Source: Azadirachta indica
Taxonomy: Eukaryota > Streptophyta > Magnoliopsida > Sapindales > Meliaceae
Reading direction: 5' to 3'
Length of the DNA stretch: 64,000 nt
NCBI GenBank assembly: GCA_022749755.1
Contig: CM040451.1
Span: 3,796,871-3,860,870 of the forward strand
In this document: piece after piece, positions 33,001-59,890 of the stretch
Numbering within the stretch: the stretch's first letter is position 1
Layout of the letters: every line of letters begins with the position of its first letter
Notes under the pieces: model-generated
The model's input: only the letters and a program-made list of their open reading frames with translations
Database searches by the model: none
What the model was told of the DNA's origin: nothing
Translations under genes and position numbers: made by a program

Positions 33001-33690
33001 AATATCGAGTGCACGAAATATATTTCACTTTGAGAAAAATACATGACCATCCTTTAATAATTCTAGCCAAAGTAAAAGCATTGTTAGACTCCTACAGGAT
33101 TGTAGCTTCAAAAAACTCTATCTTGGAATCAGCTTATCATATAGAGAAAATAACCCAATAGACTCATCCCCCTGACAAATGGTTTAAACTAAATGTAGAT
33201 AATACTATTAATGAGAAGAAAGGCTAGTAGGATTTGAAATGGTAGTCAAAAATTTTAATTGAGAGATAATGGCTACAGTTGGAAAGAGGACAAAGTTTTA
33301 CGAAGATGTGAAGTTAGTTGAAGTTGAAGCAATGAGATTTTATGAGTAGATTGTAATTGAATTTGGTTTGACCTCGACAATTATTGAATCTAACTCAATG
33401 AATGTTGTAATATTAGTTAAAATGAAAATAAGTAGCTTCAAGGAGATATATTAGGTTATTTCTGTAACTCAACGTTTTATTTCCTAAAAAAGAAGTTTTA
33501 ATGTATGCAGTATTTCCAAAATTTAATAATTTTGTTGCATAACATAAAAAAGATTGCTACTGCATATCAGAACGTTGTGTTCTCGTTGGAAAAGCTTCCA
33601 ACAAAGATTACTAATTGTATTAATGACTCATGTTAATGAAGTTGTTATTTCATTTTTAAAAGAAAGGACTATTGAAGAAATAATGATTTT
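30100..33690 (+). pseudogene. LINE retrotransposon, 3' fragment (endonuclease end, RT, zf-RVT, RNase H)
   Basis: Read through stops on the + strand, the order matches plant L1-type ORF2. The endonuclease-RT linker has KKFHYEKMWSSYAECKNIIKQSW at 30257-30325 and PFTKEEVCTIL near 30845. RT follows, with LDIIKAYDRVE at about 31306-31340, GIRQGCPLSPYLL near 31480-31520 and LLFVNDNLVF from 31618. The zinc-binding zf-RVT region (GRYIVKNGYQVA, then CPRCFKEVEDVSHALISCKF) spans about 32585-32870. A C-terminal RNase H begins WFKLNVD near 33180. The usual catalytic FADD is FVND, losing an Asp. Many stops and frameshifts confirm a dead copy. No poly(A) tail is obvious near 33690. Confidence 0.82.
30964..31011 (+). 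repeat. 24-bp exact tandem duplication inside the LINE
   Basis: The unit beginning TACTGCAACATGTCTACATG is repeated exactly, head to tail (30964-30987, 30988-31011), within the decayed RT region. It is in phase (24 bases) but lies among stop codons. Confidence 0.92.
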
Positions 33691-33699
33691 ATGTAATTT

Positions 33700-35630
33700 G
33701 TAACTTGTTTTTTAGATTAGTCATTAACTTAAGAATGTCAAGTATTGAGATAAAGTGTTATATGCATGTTTAAATGCATAATATATTTGATTTTTTGAGT
33801 TTGGAATCCTAATATAGAGTTTAAAAGATTACTTGTAGTTATTTTTTAGCATAGAAGTCTTATTTGAGTAAGGTTAATTTTCAAGTTTCTTAATTCTAAA
33901 GGCATTCGAATATGACCAATTTTAAAGTATTTGAAAGTGGGGTGAAGTATTATGAAAATCTCGAAAATTAACCTCACTCAAAAGTGGTTTTCAAGCAAGG
34001 TTTTTATACTAAAAAACAAGAAGTTGTCTTCTATTTCTCGATTGTTAATGATATTTAATCTAGTAAAATCAAACATAATATTGTCTTGATTTTATTAAGA
34101 TAATATTACTATATTTCCTATTTTACTATGATCTCATTTTATGGTTTATTTCTTTATTTAAGTCATAATTGATGTAATATTTTGTTTATATTTAGATTAG
34201 CTTTATAAACTTATATAAAGGTCACTAATGTTTGTTATTTAATATATTTAAGAAATAAAGAACAAATTTCTTTACATAGATAAACCTTCAAACTTGAAAA
34301 TCATACATAATATATATTCAAATATAAATATAACACCCCAAATAACATTTTATATTCTTAAGTTGATGACTAATATAAAAGCAAGTCACAAATTATATAA
34401 AATCATTATTTCTTCAATATTTAAATAATTTAAATTAGACTAAAAAAATTCATTATTCAAGTAATTTAAATTAGACTAAAAAATTTGGCAAAAAATTGGA
34501 GAAGTAATTGTAAAGAAAATAATCAGATAGAAAGAGAAAAATGGAAAAAAAAAATAGAAGTTTTATGCCTAGTGGTTATTGAGGAATATTTTTATCCAAA
34601 AATTAGTTTTTGGTTAGTTTAGTAAAAAATTTTGAAACAACTAGTTTAATAACTTGGGTGCAAAATGAGGCTATTTTGAAAACATTACTTTTTCATTGGG
34701 CTACTACATCTTTTATTCCTTCTTCACCATTCCAATATTTTCAACATTACAAATTCGATACTAGAATCTTGATTCATTTGTTCCAAATTCTCTATCTCTA
34801 CATGAGATTATTCTTCTGAAATAATATACATTTGATTTTTTTTTCAAATATTCAAGTTTTCATATTCATATAAAATTCAAAAGATTGTTTTGAGAATATT
34901 TCAATATTAGTAACCATAATATTCTGGTTTTACCATATTAAGATAATTTTGTGATTGATTCTATTAGCAAAACTTTTACGCGTAATACATACTTCAAAAC
35001 AATTGATGCTGCTATACATATATATATATATTCTTTAATTCAACATCTTATACATTAATTATATGATATAATTGATTTATCTACTTGCATCTAATATTAT
35101 CGGAATATAAAGTAAGTGATTGAAAATTTATATCAAGTTAGATTATAAGATCCCAATCGTTCATTTAGGAAATATGATTATACACATGATATAATCACAT
35201 AATATCACATAATTTAATTTCAAAATGCCAAGTAATATCACTTCTTATATGCTAAGTAACACTGCAAGTTAAATTGATATTCATTTTTATATACATAAGA
35301 ATTCTGATTTATTGTGTAACGTGATACATTTTTTAAAAAATGACACTATCACGTAACGTCATTTTATTTATTCTTTTCTATATGAATGGCATTATATAAT
35401 TAGATAATGTATATAAGCATGCTCCACAAAATTAGAAACTTTTTTCTACTATCAAAATTATATCATGCATGTGCATGAACGAATCTTCAATCTAGTTTTG
35501 TTTTGTAACATAATATGCTTTAAAGTAGATATTTGCTACTAATTTTAGAAAACAAATCTACTGCCCACATTTTCAATAGTCAAGGAAAATCTAACAACTG
35601 AACTTCTGCCTTATTAGTTTTGTAAAGTAA
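33700..35630. other. AT-rich intergenic sequence
   Basis: No ORF, RNA gene or transposon protein is recognisable. There is a short TA microsatellite near 35017-35031. The sequence may include further decayed repeat DNA. Confidence 0.6.
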
Positions 35631-35634
35631 AAAA

Positions 35635-35983
35635 ATCAATACTTGACAACAAAATTAAAAGCTGAATGTTTTAGTTTAACTAAACCCTCGATAAAAACGA
35701 AAGCTTTAGTAAAGAAATCAGATTTTAACAACAAAATTTAAAGCAAAATGTGTTAATCTAATTAAACCCTAAACAAAATCAAAACTTTAAACTGAAAAAA
35801 TCAAAACTTTAAACTGAAAAAATCAAAATTTGACAAGAAGTTAAAAGCAAAAGGTGTTAATTTAATTAAACCCAAATAAAAATCCAAACTTTAAATTGAA
35901 GAATCAATTTTTGACAACAGAATGAAAAGCAGAATCTGTTAGTTTAATTAAACCCAAATAAGAATCAAAACTTTAAACTAAAC
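35635..35983. repeat. Array of four ~80-bp tandem repeats upstream of the remodeller gene
   Basis: Four diverged units, about 35635-35715, 35716-35820, 35821-35900 and 35901-35983. Each runs ATCA..TTTGACAACA, AAAAGC, TGTTAGTTTAATTAAACCC, AAAATCAAAACTTTAAACTGAA. Unit 2 carries an extra exact copy of a 22-base piece (AATCAAAACTTTAAACTGAA..). The array lies about 300 bases before the pyrimidine-rich start region of the remodeller gene. Confidence 0.88.
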
Positions 35984-36249
35984 CAAGACAGAAAAAGAAA
36001 AAAGTGAAAAAACAAAGGCTGCAATACAAATGGGAAAAAAAGAAAAGAGAATGTGAAAAACCCAGAAAGCAAATGATTGCGAGAGATGATGGGAAGGAAA
36101 AGAAAGCAAGAAAAGGAAAGTTTCTTCAAGCTCTCGCTTTCAATTCTCGCAATGTGCAGTACAAAGAAGGAGAGCAATAGCAGCAAGGGAGGAGAAAAAG
36201 GAGGAGAAATTTGGAGGATGGAAGAGACACGTGGCAAGATCTCAGTGGT

Positions 36250-38167
36250 TAGGTAGATGATGAAGAGGGGTGTTTGTGTTTTGGTTTCTCTCTCTCTCTC
36301 TCATTGAACTGCCATGTCAGAGCGTCCTATGACCCCGGCGAATCCGTATCGTATGCTCTCTCTTTCTTTCTCTCTCTACAAAACTCCACTTTCTCTCTCT
36401 ATATATAATCTGTCTCTTTATTGTCAATTTCTCTCATATTTAATCATATTTGTATTTTGTATTTTCTCTTTCTCTCTCCGTCTCTCGCTTTCTCGTATCT
36501 CTCATTTCTCCTTAGCTTCCATGCCCTAATCCCCTCTCTCTGGCTCTATCTATATCTTCACTCTCTTTGTTAATATCCCAATCTGAGGTTTTATTGTCTG
36601 CTTTTTGTTTCCATTGATTGTTTTGATCCATAGGCAGAAGGGAAGATTGGTGAGCTTCTTAATTTATCTGGGTACTGTTTATTTCCTTGTTTTATGTTCA
36701 TTTTTTGGAGGGTTCTTATCTGGGTATGTTTAATTGTAGCTGATTCTGTTGTGCTTTGCTGTTTTTGTAATGTTGTGTGCTGTTTGTTCTTGAAATTGTG
36801 GTGGTCTTGGTCCTGATTACTGTTAAGTCTTTGGTGCTTTAGGATAATTTGGTAATTAGCTTTGCATGTCTAAGTGGTTAGTCTAGTGAAGTTCTGGGTT
36901 TATTTTGAATTTCAATGCGTGTACTTGGTTGAGTTTTTGGTGCTTGACTGTTCAATTTGGAAGGTTCTATAGTTTATTGTTGAACATTTCATAATCAACT
37001 GATGAATTTTTCTAATGCATTGGATTTAACAACATGCTTTGTGGTTGCCCAATTGAAAGTTTTTGTGTTACTCTAGTCATTCGTTTTTGGTCTGTGTGTA
37101 ATTTGCAATTGTCTTCTTCTTATTCTTCTGATGATTGAAATGGGTATGTAGGAATGTGTTAACTCTCTGCTAGGCTAATGTATTGAACTAAGTTTTTGGT
37201 CTTCTGCACTGCCTTACAAAAGTTAAATTTTGTATCATTATTTGTATTTAGATTGTTGTGGATTTGTTATCAGGTTTTTTAGAATTTGTACTTCTCTTGG
37301 TGTAACATTCTTTTTAGTATCATCATCCTAATATGCGTATGCTCTAGTCATTTTGTTAACTATATACCAAAGCTCAAGCGTGAAATGATAATTTGTTTTT
37401 GCAATTATGTGGACTGACTTCATAAGAACACAAATTTGCAGCATTTTCAATTTTTAGGCAGATGTGACAATTCACTGAAGTTTATATACCATGGTAATTG
37501 CTATTCTGATGTGTCACTGATATGGATTAATATGATAGGCTTTTGCTATGGTTAATTTGTTTTTCGTTTTTCAATTTGACGTTTACATTTATTGGCACGT
37601 ACCCTACATTGAAATTTAAATCCTTCTTGGAGATTATGTGTAATTCAAAATTTTGATTTCCATGTAATGACTATCCCCCTGTTTCTTACTTTGTGGATGT
37701 TTATTAGTTGATATGAACTTTTGCGGAACTGGTTTGACGTTTACGGTTTCTGGAATCTGCTTGAAAATTCAAATTCTGCTGTCTTGTAATCAGCTGATTA
37801 GTCTCATTTGCTGAATATCTGCTGCGACTTTGGCATATCTTCTACATTTTCTTTGGTGGACATACAGCTTTCAATATGATATAATGTACTTACTGTGTAT
37901 TGCCAATGAGTTCTTATTTTCCCTCAGTGGTTTAATTTCGTTGTAGTTGTTTGAGTATGGACTTACTGCAGCAATGAATTTCTCTTGTTTTCTACTCTTG
38001 CTGTTTCTTCCCTATCTAATGCCTTTTGTAATATTTAAATGTAGGAATAGCTTCTTAAGACATTGCAACTGCTAGATGCTATGAAACTCTGATTCCTCTG
38101 CTTCTTCATTGACTCATGACATGGGATTAATGTCCCTGTTAGTGACAATGTAACCTGGTTCTTAAAG
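36250..38167 (+). other. Promoter/leader region of the chromatin remodeller
   Basis: A (TC)n-rich stretch from about 36284 to 36560 looks like a pyrimidine-rich plant promoter or 5' UTR. The rest to 38043 reads as a leader intron: T-rich, ending in AATGTAG before 38044. A leader exon from 38044 to the ATG at 38168 follows and carries three small upstream ORFs. The exact start site and first exon cannot be fixed without transcripts; a small exon near 36635-36650 is possible. Confidence 0.5.
38081..38153 (+). other. Three short upstream ORFs in the remodeller leader
   Basis: ATG-to-stop frames at 38081-38092 (3 codons), 38116-38130 (4 codons) and 38121-38153 (10 codons) precede the main ATG at 38168, within the inferred last leader exon. 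The last two overlap in different frames. They could reduce initiation at the main ATG. Confidence 0.55.
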
Positions 38168-52898
<14,731 letters not shown>

Positions 52899-54184
52899 CT
52901 ACGCGAGTTGAACAATAGAAACATTATTATTCTTTGATGTGAATGGAGTTTCAAGCTTTCTCGGTGAATACAGATGCGCTCAAATTTTTGTAGGGATGAT
53001 GGAAAGAGTGATGAAGTAGCATATATAGGATCATTTAGGACATCCCGTGTAAAGTTTCTGTAACAGCAAAAATGAAATATAATTATAGTGTTGTCTGGTT
53101 GATATTTTGCTGCTTCTCCAACACAAAACCGAGACTCTCCTCTTATCCTCCTAACCTTAAAATGACTACTTTCATCTGCATAACAGGCCAACTGCTATTA
53201 ATGTGATGTGTGAAATATAAAATGAAATATAATTATAATGTGATTCATCATCTTATTTATATGGATGTCCTAGACTGAGTTAAGTTTACAGGCAAAACCA
53301 ACTTATTACATTGATATTGGATTGCCTTTTCCCAAAGATATGTAGAGGTTTAAGAAGCCAATTCTTCTAGGCAAATTTTTAGAATTGGCTAAAATTTTGA
53401 GGCCCCTTTTAATTATAGTTTACTTAAAAAGTTTTATTTTTTAATATTATATTACAAATCACCTGCAAGTTTGAATGTGATAGTTATGCTGCATTCTAGA
53501 TAACTAGGCACATATAATGCAAAATGAGATCAAAATTTTATTTTTTTAAATTCACAAAAATTATCAAACATTCAAACCTATTGTAACTTAAAAGTAACTT
53601 TCAAATTCATTCTTTTATAACAAATTTAACATAGTTTTTAAATTAATTATCTTATAATTACTCAACAGTTATTATAACAACTTGAAAATATCTTTTGTAT
53701 TTTTTAAATTTTAGTTATAGAAGTATTTTGATTCAAATAATGTGAGACTAATCAATTTTGAATAAATTCTTATTATAAGATTAAAACTGAATTACTAATG
53801 TAAAAAATAGTCATTTTCGATTATTTATCTTAAAATTCTCGTTAAATTAAGAAACATACTTAATTGTTCAAAATAAATAAATTTAATCAATTAAGAAAAA
53901 AAAATCCACATTCCTAAATGTCGATAATTTTGTCTAATATCATTTGATACTTTTAATCAAAATCAAGTATATTTAACTAAAAAAAATTATCAGTCGACCC
54001 AAAATTTTAACTATTTCAAGAAAGAATTTAAATCAAGTGAGGATTCACTCATCACATATTTAATATTATAATTAAAATTTAATGTGTTTCAAAAAATATG
54101 TTCACCATTTGTTGCGGAAAGTTGTTTGCTCTTTTGCTCTACACAAGTACACAACACATGCTTCCACAATCATTTACAAGTTTA

Positions 54185-54186
<2 letters not shown>

Positions 54187-54221
<35 letters not shown>

Positions 54222-54222
54222 C
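54187..54222. repeat. (ATT)n microsatellite
   Basis: About a dozen ATT units, uninterrupted. It creates spurious Ile- and Leu-rich ORFs in two frames. Confidence 0.95.
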
Positions 54223-55284
54223 ACCCTACTTGTTCAAATGAACACAATGCATTTGTTAATCTTAATTAATAATATTTTTTTTTATTTTTTTTTTTTTTTT
54301 TTTTTTATTTTTTTATTTATTATGCTTTTCCAACGATTAGTTGTCTTTCGTACAACATTTAAACATCTTATATTATCAAAATGAATAATATTGGAGTTAT
54401 GTAATTTGTATTTCATAATTTATGTTTTTAGTATTAATGTATAAAAATTATAATATTAAATATTACAAATTTAATGTTTTATGATACAAATTTTAAAATG
54501 TAAGTTGACAATATTTTAAATTTGTAAATTACCAACATCCCATTTGTAATATGATAACTTTTACGTTTTCCTTTTTAGTTTAATGTGAATATAATAATAA
54601 TATACTAGTACTCAATACCCATTTGGGTCTTCCATATTCTATGAAATATACTAAACTCAACTAGTCAATAAAATATTCAACTAATAACGGTAATACATAG
54701 ATATAAATAAATCAAAACGGTTAATTTCATTCCATCAAATCAAAAGGGTCGGTAATAGTGTGAAGAAATTAAAGGAAAATCTCTAAAATATTATCAAATG
54801 AATATTTTAATAGTAATTAAAAAAAATATTTATTTGATAGTAAAATAATCAGTCATGAATATTGTTAAAATTTAAATTTTTTGATTTATTTTATAGTAAA
54901 ATAAATTTTAAAAAATAAATAATGAAAACAAATCGATACTTATTCTAATGACAACTTATTTAATAGATTGTTGAAACTAAAATATACCTAATATCATATT
55001 TTATGAACCCAACATTATTTATCTTACTTATTGTAGTATAAACATATCTCCATCAGTGAAGGCAAATCAAAGCAACAACCCCATATGAACATTAATATCA
55101 ATAAAGCTAATCCCATCTTAGAAAAAAAAAAATCTCTCTTTAATCTTCTTAGTCAAAAACAAAATGTACAAGTACATCACAGATTAAACAAATATTAAAA
55201 GAAAAAAGAAAGAAAAAGAAAGAAAACCCTTAACCTAGCTTGGTTAATTTAATTATCACCTTACACAAAACCCTAGGTTACATG

Positions 55285-55360
55285 TATATTATATTATATT
55301 GTATTTATTATATTATATTATATCATATCATATTATATATTATATTATATTATATTATAT
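55285..55360. repeat. (ATATT)n pentanucleotide array beside a stop codon
   Basis: Imperfect ATATT/TATAT units interrupted by ATC and GTATT variants. The array lies 5 bases beyond the TAG stop of the gene at 55366-55776, so it would be transcribed in that gene's 3' UTR. Confidence 0.9.
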
Positions 55361-55365
55361 GGTAA

Positions 55366-55776
55366 CTAGTGAGCGGAAGAACATGAAGAGGAAGAACAAG
55401 AAGATGAAGAAGTCGTTGTGTTTGCTGCAAATCTTGAAGAAAAAGCATAGAACTTGTAGTAATAATCTTGATGATCGTCGACAAAGCTTCCGCAGCCACT
55501 GCTGTCGAAGTTCAGAGCGTAGCTCAGAGGATCATAACGGCACTGAAACCCACTGCTGTTGCCGCTGCTTTTGCTTTGTCTGCTTCCTCTAAGCATTTTC
55601 TTCCCATTTCTTCTGAGTTTTTTCATCAGTTTAGACAGTTGTTTGCAGCTGAAACAGGCTGAAGATGACGACGGAGGAGAACTTGGGGGCATAGTTGTGC
55701 CACATATGTTGACGGTGGTGGCTGCGACGGCGGAGTTGGTGGTCTTCGGCCACCAGAGAAGCCACATTTGTGTCAT
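55366..55776 (-). CDS. Small plant-specific protein with QCRYDPLSYALNFD motif, function unknown
   Basis: An intron-less ORF of 136 aa starting MTQMWLLWWPK and ending in a Ser/Cys-rich tail (SSSSCSSSSCSSAH), stop TAG. Residues about 45-70 are basic (KLMKKLRRNGKKMLRGSRQ). Next comes a block resembling a conserved plant family, FQCRYDPLSYALNFD..GCGSFVDD, then DYYYKFYAFSSRFAA. I recall these two motifs in uncharacterised, often stress-responsive, Arabidopsis proteins such as those encoded near At3g50900 and At5g66580; that link is from memory and needs a search. It has no signal peptide or membrane segment that I would trust. A TATA box about 70 bases upstream and the conserved motifs make this a real gene rather than a chance frame. 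The opposite-strand ORFs here are shadows. Confidence 0.8.
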   Translation of the reverse strand: MTQMWLLWWPKTTNSAVAATTVNICGTTMPPSSPPSSSSACFSCKQLSKLMKKLRRNGKKMLRGSRQSKSSGNSSGFQCRYDPLSYALNFDSSGCGSFVDDHQDYYYKFYAFSSRFAANTTTSSSSCSSSSCSSAH

Positions 55777-55846
55777 CTTCTTCCTCTTCTTCTTCGGGAA
55801 TGTGGATGTGAAGAGAGAAAGTGAAAGGTGGGGGAGGAGAAGTGAA

Positions 55847-55854
55847 TATTTATA
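55847..55854 (-). promoter_or_regulatory. TATA box of the small gene at 55366-55776
   Basis: TATAAATA on the - strand, about 70 bases before the ATG at 55776. It predicts a transcript start near 55815 and a leader of about 40 bases. Confidence 0.7.
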
Positions 55855-56556
55855 GAGGGAGGAAAGTGTTTAATTTAATTTTTTTTATTTTAAAAAATGT
55901 TTTAGATAATCGATTTTAGGATATTAATTTGGGGTAAATTTCAGTTTAGTCCTCAGTCTTTTAGAAAATCTACCTTTAACCAATTTTGTTTGACTCTATT
56001 TCATAAAACTCTCTGATGTTTCTCGTGTTTTGTCTCAATCAAGTCACAAGATAATAGTAATTATGTTATTTTAATAGTCACCATAATCTCTTTTAATTGA
56101 AATGAGAAAACATCATAGTTTTATATTCATGAACCTTGTTGCAATTCTAAAAAAAATACGATTATTCTACTAACGTTATAAAGAGACGATAAAAATATTG
56201 AAATATATTTTATAAAATGATATTAAAAGATACTAAATTTTAAAATTTATTTAAAAAAATTTATGAAATACAAAATAACGTTAGTTTATTAAATTCAATT
56301 TAGTCAAATTATATTTATTATATAGTAAAATTATCGTACATATCTTTTCTCCCTGTTAGTGAATCTAAAGAATTTGGTTTTATTATAAAATATTAGGTAT
56401 GTTCTGAAATGAACCGATTAAAGTCATTTTTAAAATATAAGGGATTAAAGTGAAATTCTTCCTTTATATAATATGAATTCTAACGTGGATTTTTAATGCA
56501 AAGCCAAAATTTACTTTGGTTTCTTTGCACTTTGGTCCATAACTAATTTCATCATC

Positions 56557-56562
56557 CACGTG
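56557..56562. promoter_or_regulatory. G-box (CACGTG)
   Basis: A palindromic CACGTG in CCACGTGATCACC, about 740 bases upstream of the inferred start of the small - strand gene. bZIP and bHLH factors bind this core; use here is unproven. Confidence 0.35.
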
Positions 56563-57997
56563 ATCACCAAGTGATTTATCAGCTTTTAATTACTTTAATG
56601 GGACTCATGTGATTAAACATTAATGAATCACTAGTAATGGTTTCACACAAAAAGCATAACATGCAATTTTATTTTATTTTTAATTATTTAACAAACATTT
56701 GAGAGATGAAAGTCATCTGATTAGGGTAATATTGTAAAATAATCAAAAGAGGAAGATATATTTATAATTATTAGAAGTTATAAGGTTAAAATATAAAAAT
56801 TTTTCTCAAACGTCAAAACTGTAAAAATAATTGTTTATTTTTTAAATAATATTTTTTTCGATTGCAGGGCCAAGGTTACTTTAGGCCCTACCATAACTCT
56901 GCCCCTAAATTAGTGACTGGACTTTATAATCAAAATAAATAGACAATTAAATTTTATTCAACTAAATTCAACGAATTTTTATATAAAGTTCCAAGTTTTT
57001 TATTGATCAAATTAAAATTTTTAACCTACAAACATTAAATACTGTTGTATAATTTTTTTTAAAACTCCATTTCTTGTCGAAGAAAAGTTAAAAAATTTGT
57101 AAATGATGATTTGTGAAATTATAGGATTTAAATGATAATTTGATAAACTTCTAATTCTTTTTATTAAATTAAGAAAATACAAGGACCTTAATATAAATAA
57201 TCTTATCTTTTTCTTTTTCAATTATGTAGAGGGAGAAATTACACTTATCGTTCTACAAACATCCTAAAAAATAAATTGTATCACATAAAAAGAAATTAAA
57301 TATTTTTAATGTTTTGGTAAATTATACTAATCTTTTGGTCTAAAAATTATTTTAAATATGTTTAAAATTATTTTATTAAAGTAAATAAGTGAATAAAATC
57401 TAATATCTAACTGCTTGAAGTTTTATAAATTTTATAAATAAAAATATAATTTGTATATTTATACCAGACATAAATATAATAAGGCGATGAATTTTCTAAC
57501 GCAAATAAAAATTATTGATAAGAATATAAATATTAAAAATTAAAGGGTTTGAATGTTATTATCAAAATAAAAAAATTAAAAAAAAATTATCAGCATGAGA
57601 ATAAAAATATTGAGATAGAGGAGCCTAACGAAGTAATGATGAAAGCTGACAATTCAGTGATTGAAATTTTAAAAAATTAGAAATTAAAAATAATTAAAAT
57701 GAAAAGTGACATTGACTGTAAGGACAAAATCGTCATTATACAAGGAAATGATTTAAAGCCATTGATTGATGGGATCAAATCTGAGGTGGACTGTACGGTG
57801 TGATCTGATCAATCGGATCAGATCAGATCACATCAGTCACATGATAATAATTTTGACTAAAGCTGCCCTCAAATTCGACAGTTTCTTGCTCTTATTATTC
57901 CACATGGGTCCCAATTAAATTATAACTTAATCACTAATTAAACTAATTAATTATTTATTAAAAAATTAATTTTCAATCATAGGGCTGTCACACATGG

Positions 57998-58003
57998 CAC
58001 GTG
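57998..58003. promoter_or_regulatory. G-box (GCACGTGT)
   Basis: CACGTG with flanks GGCACGTGTA, in a patch richer in GC than its surroundings. No gene start is close, so it may be distal or incidental. Confidence 0.3.
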
Positions 58004-59890
58004 TATCGATCATGTTCAATGTGGGACCAGATCTCGCATCGAATCTTGAGGTTCTGCTTTCTTGGATTCTATTTGTAAAAGGTATTATTTATTAATTTAA
58101 ATAATATTAATAACATTTTTTTATTTGGGTTTATAATATACAACGTTATATTTATAATTTTATATATTACAATAATGATAATAATAATGTTAATAATAAA
58201 TTATAATTTATGAACTTTTAATTTAGTTTAATATCATTAAAAAATTTATTTCATAATTAAAAATATTTCAACAAATTAATTTAATTTAATATAATTAATT
58301 TTGTCCGATAATATAAAATTTGACCGATAAAATAAGTTTAGTTAGTAATATACACAATACTTAAAAAATAATTAAATATAGTTACTTTTTTAACATGATT
58401 TCAATCGTTAATAAATATTTTACTAATTCTAAGAAAAATAAATAAATAATTGTTTGGTAAACTAACTTTGAATAGATTGGTATCACAAAAGAGTTTAATT
58501 TATTTTTTTTTATAATTATATTTGGAGTTATAATAAAATTAAGGGCTTAAAATAATTTAAATATGTCAAAATCCTCCAAAATCTTTTATAAGTTTTTCGA
58601 AAAGAATTTTTAATTAAATTATTTTGAACAAAATAAGAGTAAGTATTATATATATATATATATATTTATATATATAAGGATTGATTCGCAGTCCTATACT
58701 TTAATACTTTTATACATATGTTTATATTATTTATAAATTATTAAATTTATACATTTTTAATGGTTGAGATTGAATTTGATACATATAATTAATACATTAC
58801 AATTAATACATATATTAAATTATTAAATTTAAAAATTTTAAAGATATATTATTATTTTTTTTTATAAAAAGTTTTAGATGTAAATAAAAAATCTCACTTA
58901 CAAATATTAAACCTTTAACTTCTATTATTACTTGAATTTGAGATCCTTTAAGAGCGTAAAATATATCTTAAATCATTTAAATTATGCTCAGAGACAAATA
59001 TATCGTACATTACTATGCACGATAACATAACTCAAAATATAATAATAAACTTTGTGTATTGGAAGAGAGAGTGAGAAAGAGATGATGCACATGGATTTTG
59101 CTTGGGGAGTCAGTAATGACTCTGACTCTGTAACGTGTATTAAATATTTTAGCATAAAGAGATTCATTTAAATCAAAATTAGGTTTAATTAAATCTTGAA
59201 ACAATTATTCTTTGTAGTTACTCTTCTGCCAAATCTTCTGAAAAAGGTCTGTATATATATATATATATTTATATAGATATTAATGAACCATAAAGTTTCT
59301 TCTTTTTTTTTATATATTTATATATATATAATAATCAAATTAAATTTTGATACTTATTTATTACTTTTTCAATATTAATTTTATTTGTAAGTTTAAGAGT
59401 TTACATATAACTATTATAATAATATTGTTTTAAGTATTTATATCCAATTGAAAATTATAAAAAAATTGAAATTCATCTTTTGACTCGAGCCTAACGATAT
59501 AAAGTGTTCACCACTTGAGTAAGGTGTTCTGTGACTTCGGTCCATTTAATAATAAATAAATATTTATGTCTTTTGTTTACGGATACAATAATAAAAGAAA
59601 ACTTAAAGAAAAACAAATTTTTTTTAAAAAAAAAGAACGAAGTTTCAATCCATAAATAGAGAAAATAATCAATTTACTTTCAATTTTTTTATTATATATA
59701 AACGAGAAAAGAAGAAATATATGTTATTTATCAAATTAATTTATATTTAACTGTACATATAAGTATAGTTTTCATCAACAATTAGGGTTGTAATATGTTT
59801 AAAATCAATTTCAAGAATTAATAAACAATCTAGCAGATCAGAAGACTTGGAGTCCAGTCTTCGAACTTTACGATAAAATTAATTTTCACC

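Larger units (their letters stand above)
52899..55365. other. 3' region of the remodeller and intergenic DNA
   Basis: The remodeller 3' UTR should lie in about the first 200-300 bases. The rest is AT-rich, with a (TTA)n microsatellite at about 54187-54222, a T-rich run at 54275-54317 and an ATATT pentanucleotide array at 55285-55360. I see no gene or transposon protein. Confidence 0.7.

Noticed and set aside
35965..36237. 90-codon Leu/Phe/Ser-rich ORF on the - strand
   Set aside because: It results from a purine-rich + strand stretch near the remodeller promoter, has low complexity and shows no family motif.
54082..54384. 100-codon ORF with Leu and Phe runs
   Set aside because: It is generated by the (ATT)n and poly-T tracts and is not protein-like outside them.
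55559..55855. 98-codon + strand ORF over the small gene
   Set aside because: It is a mirror frame of the - strand gene at 55366-55776, which has the conserved motifs and a TATA box.
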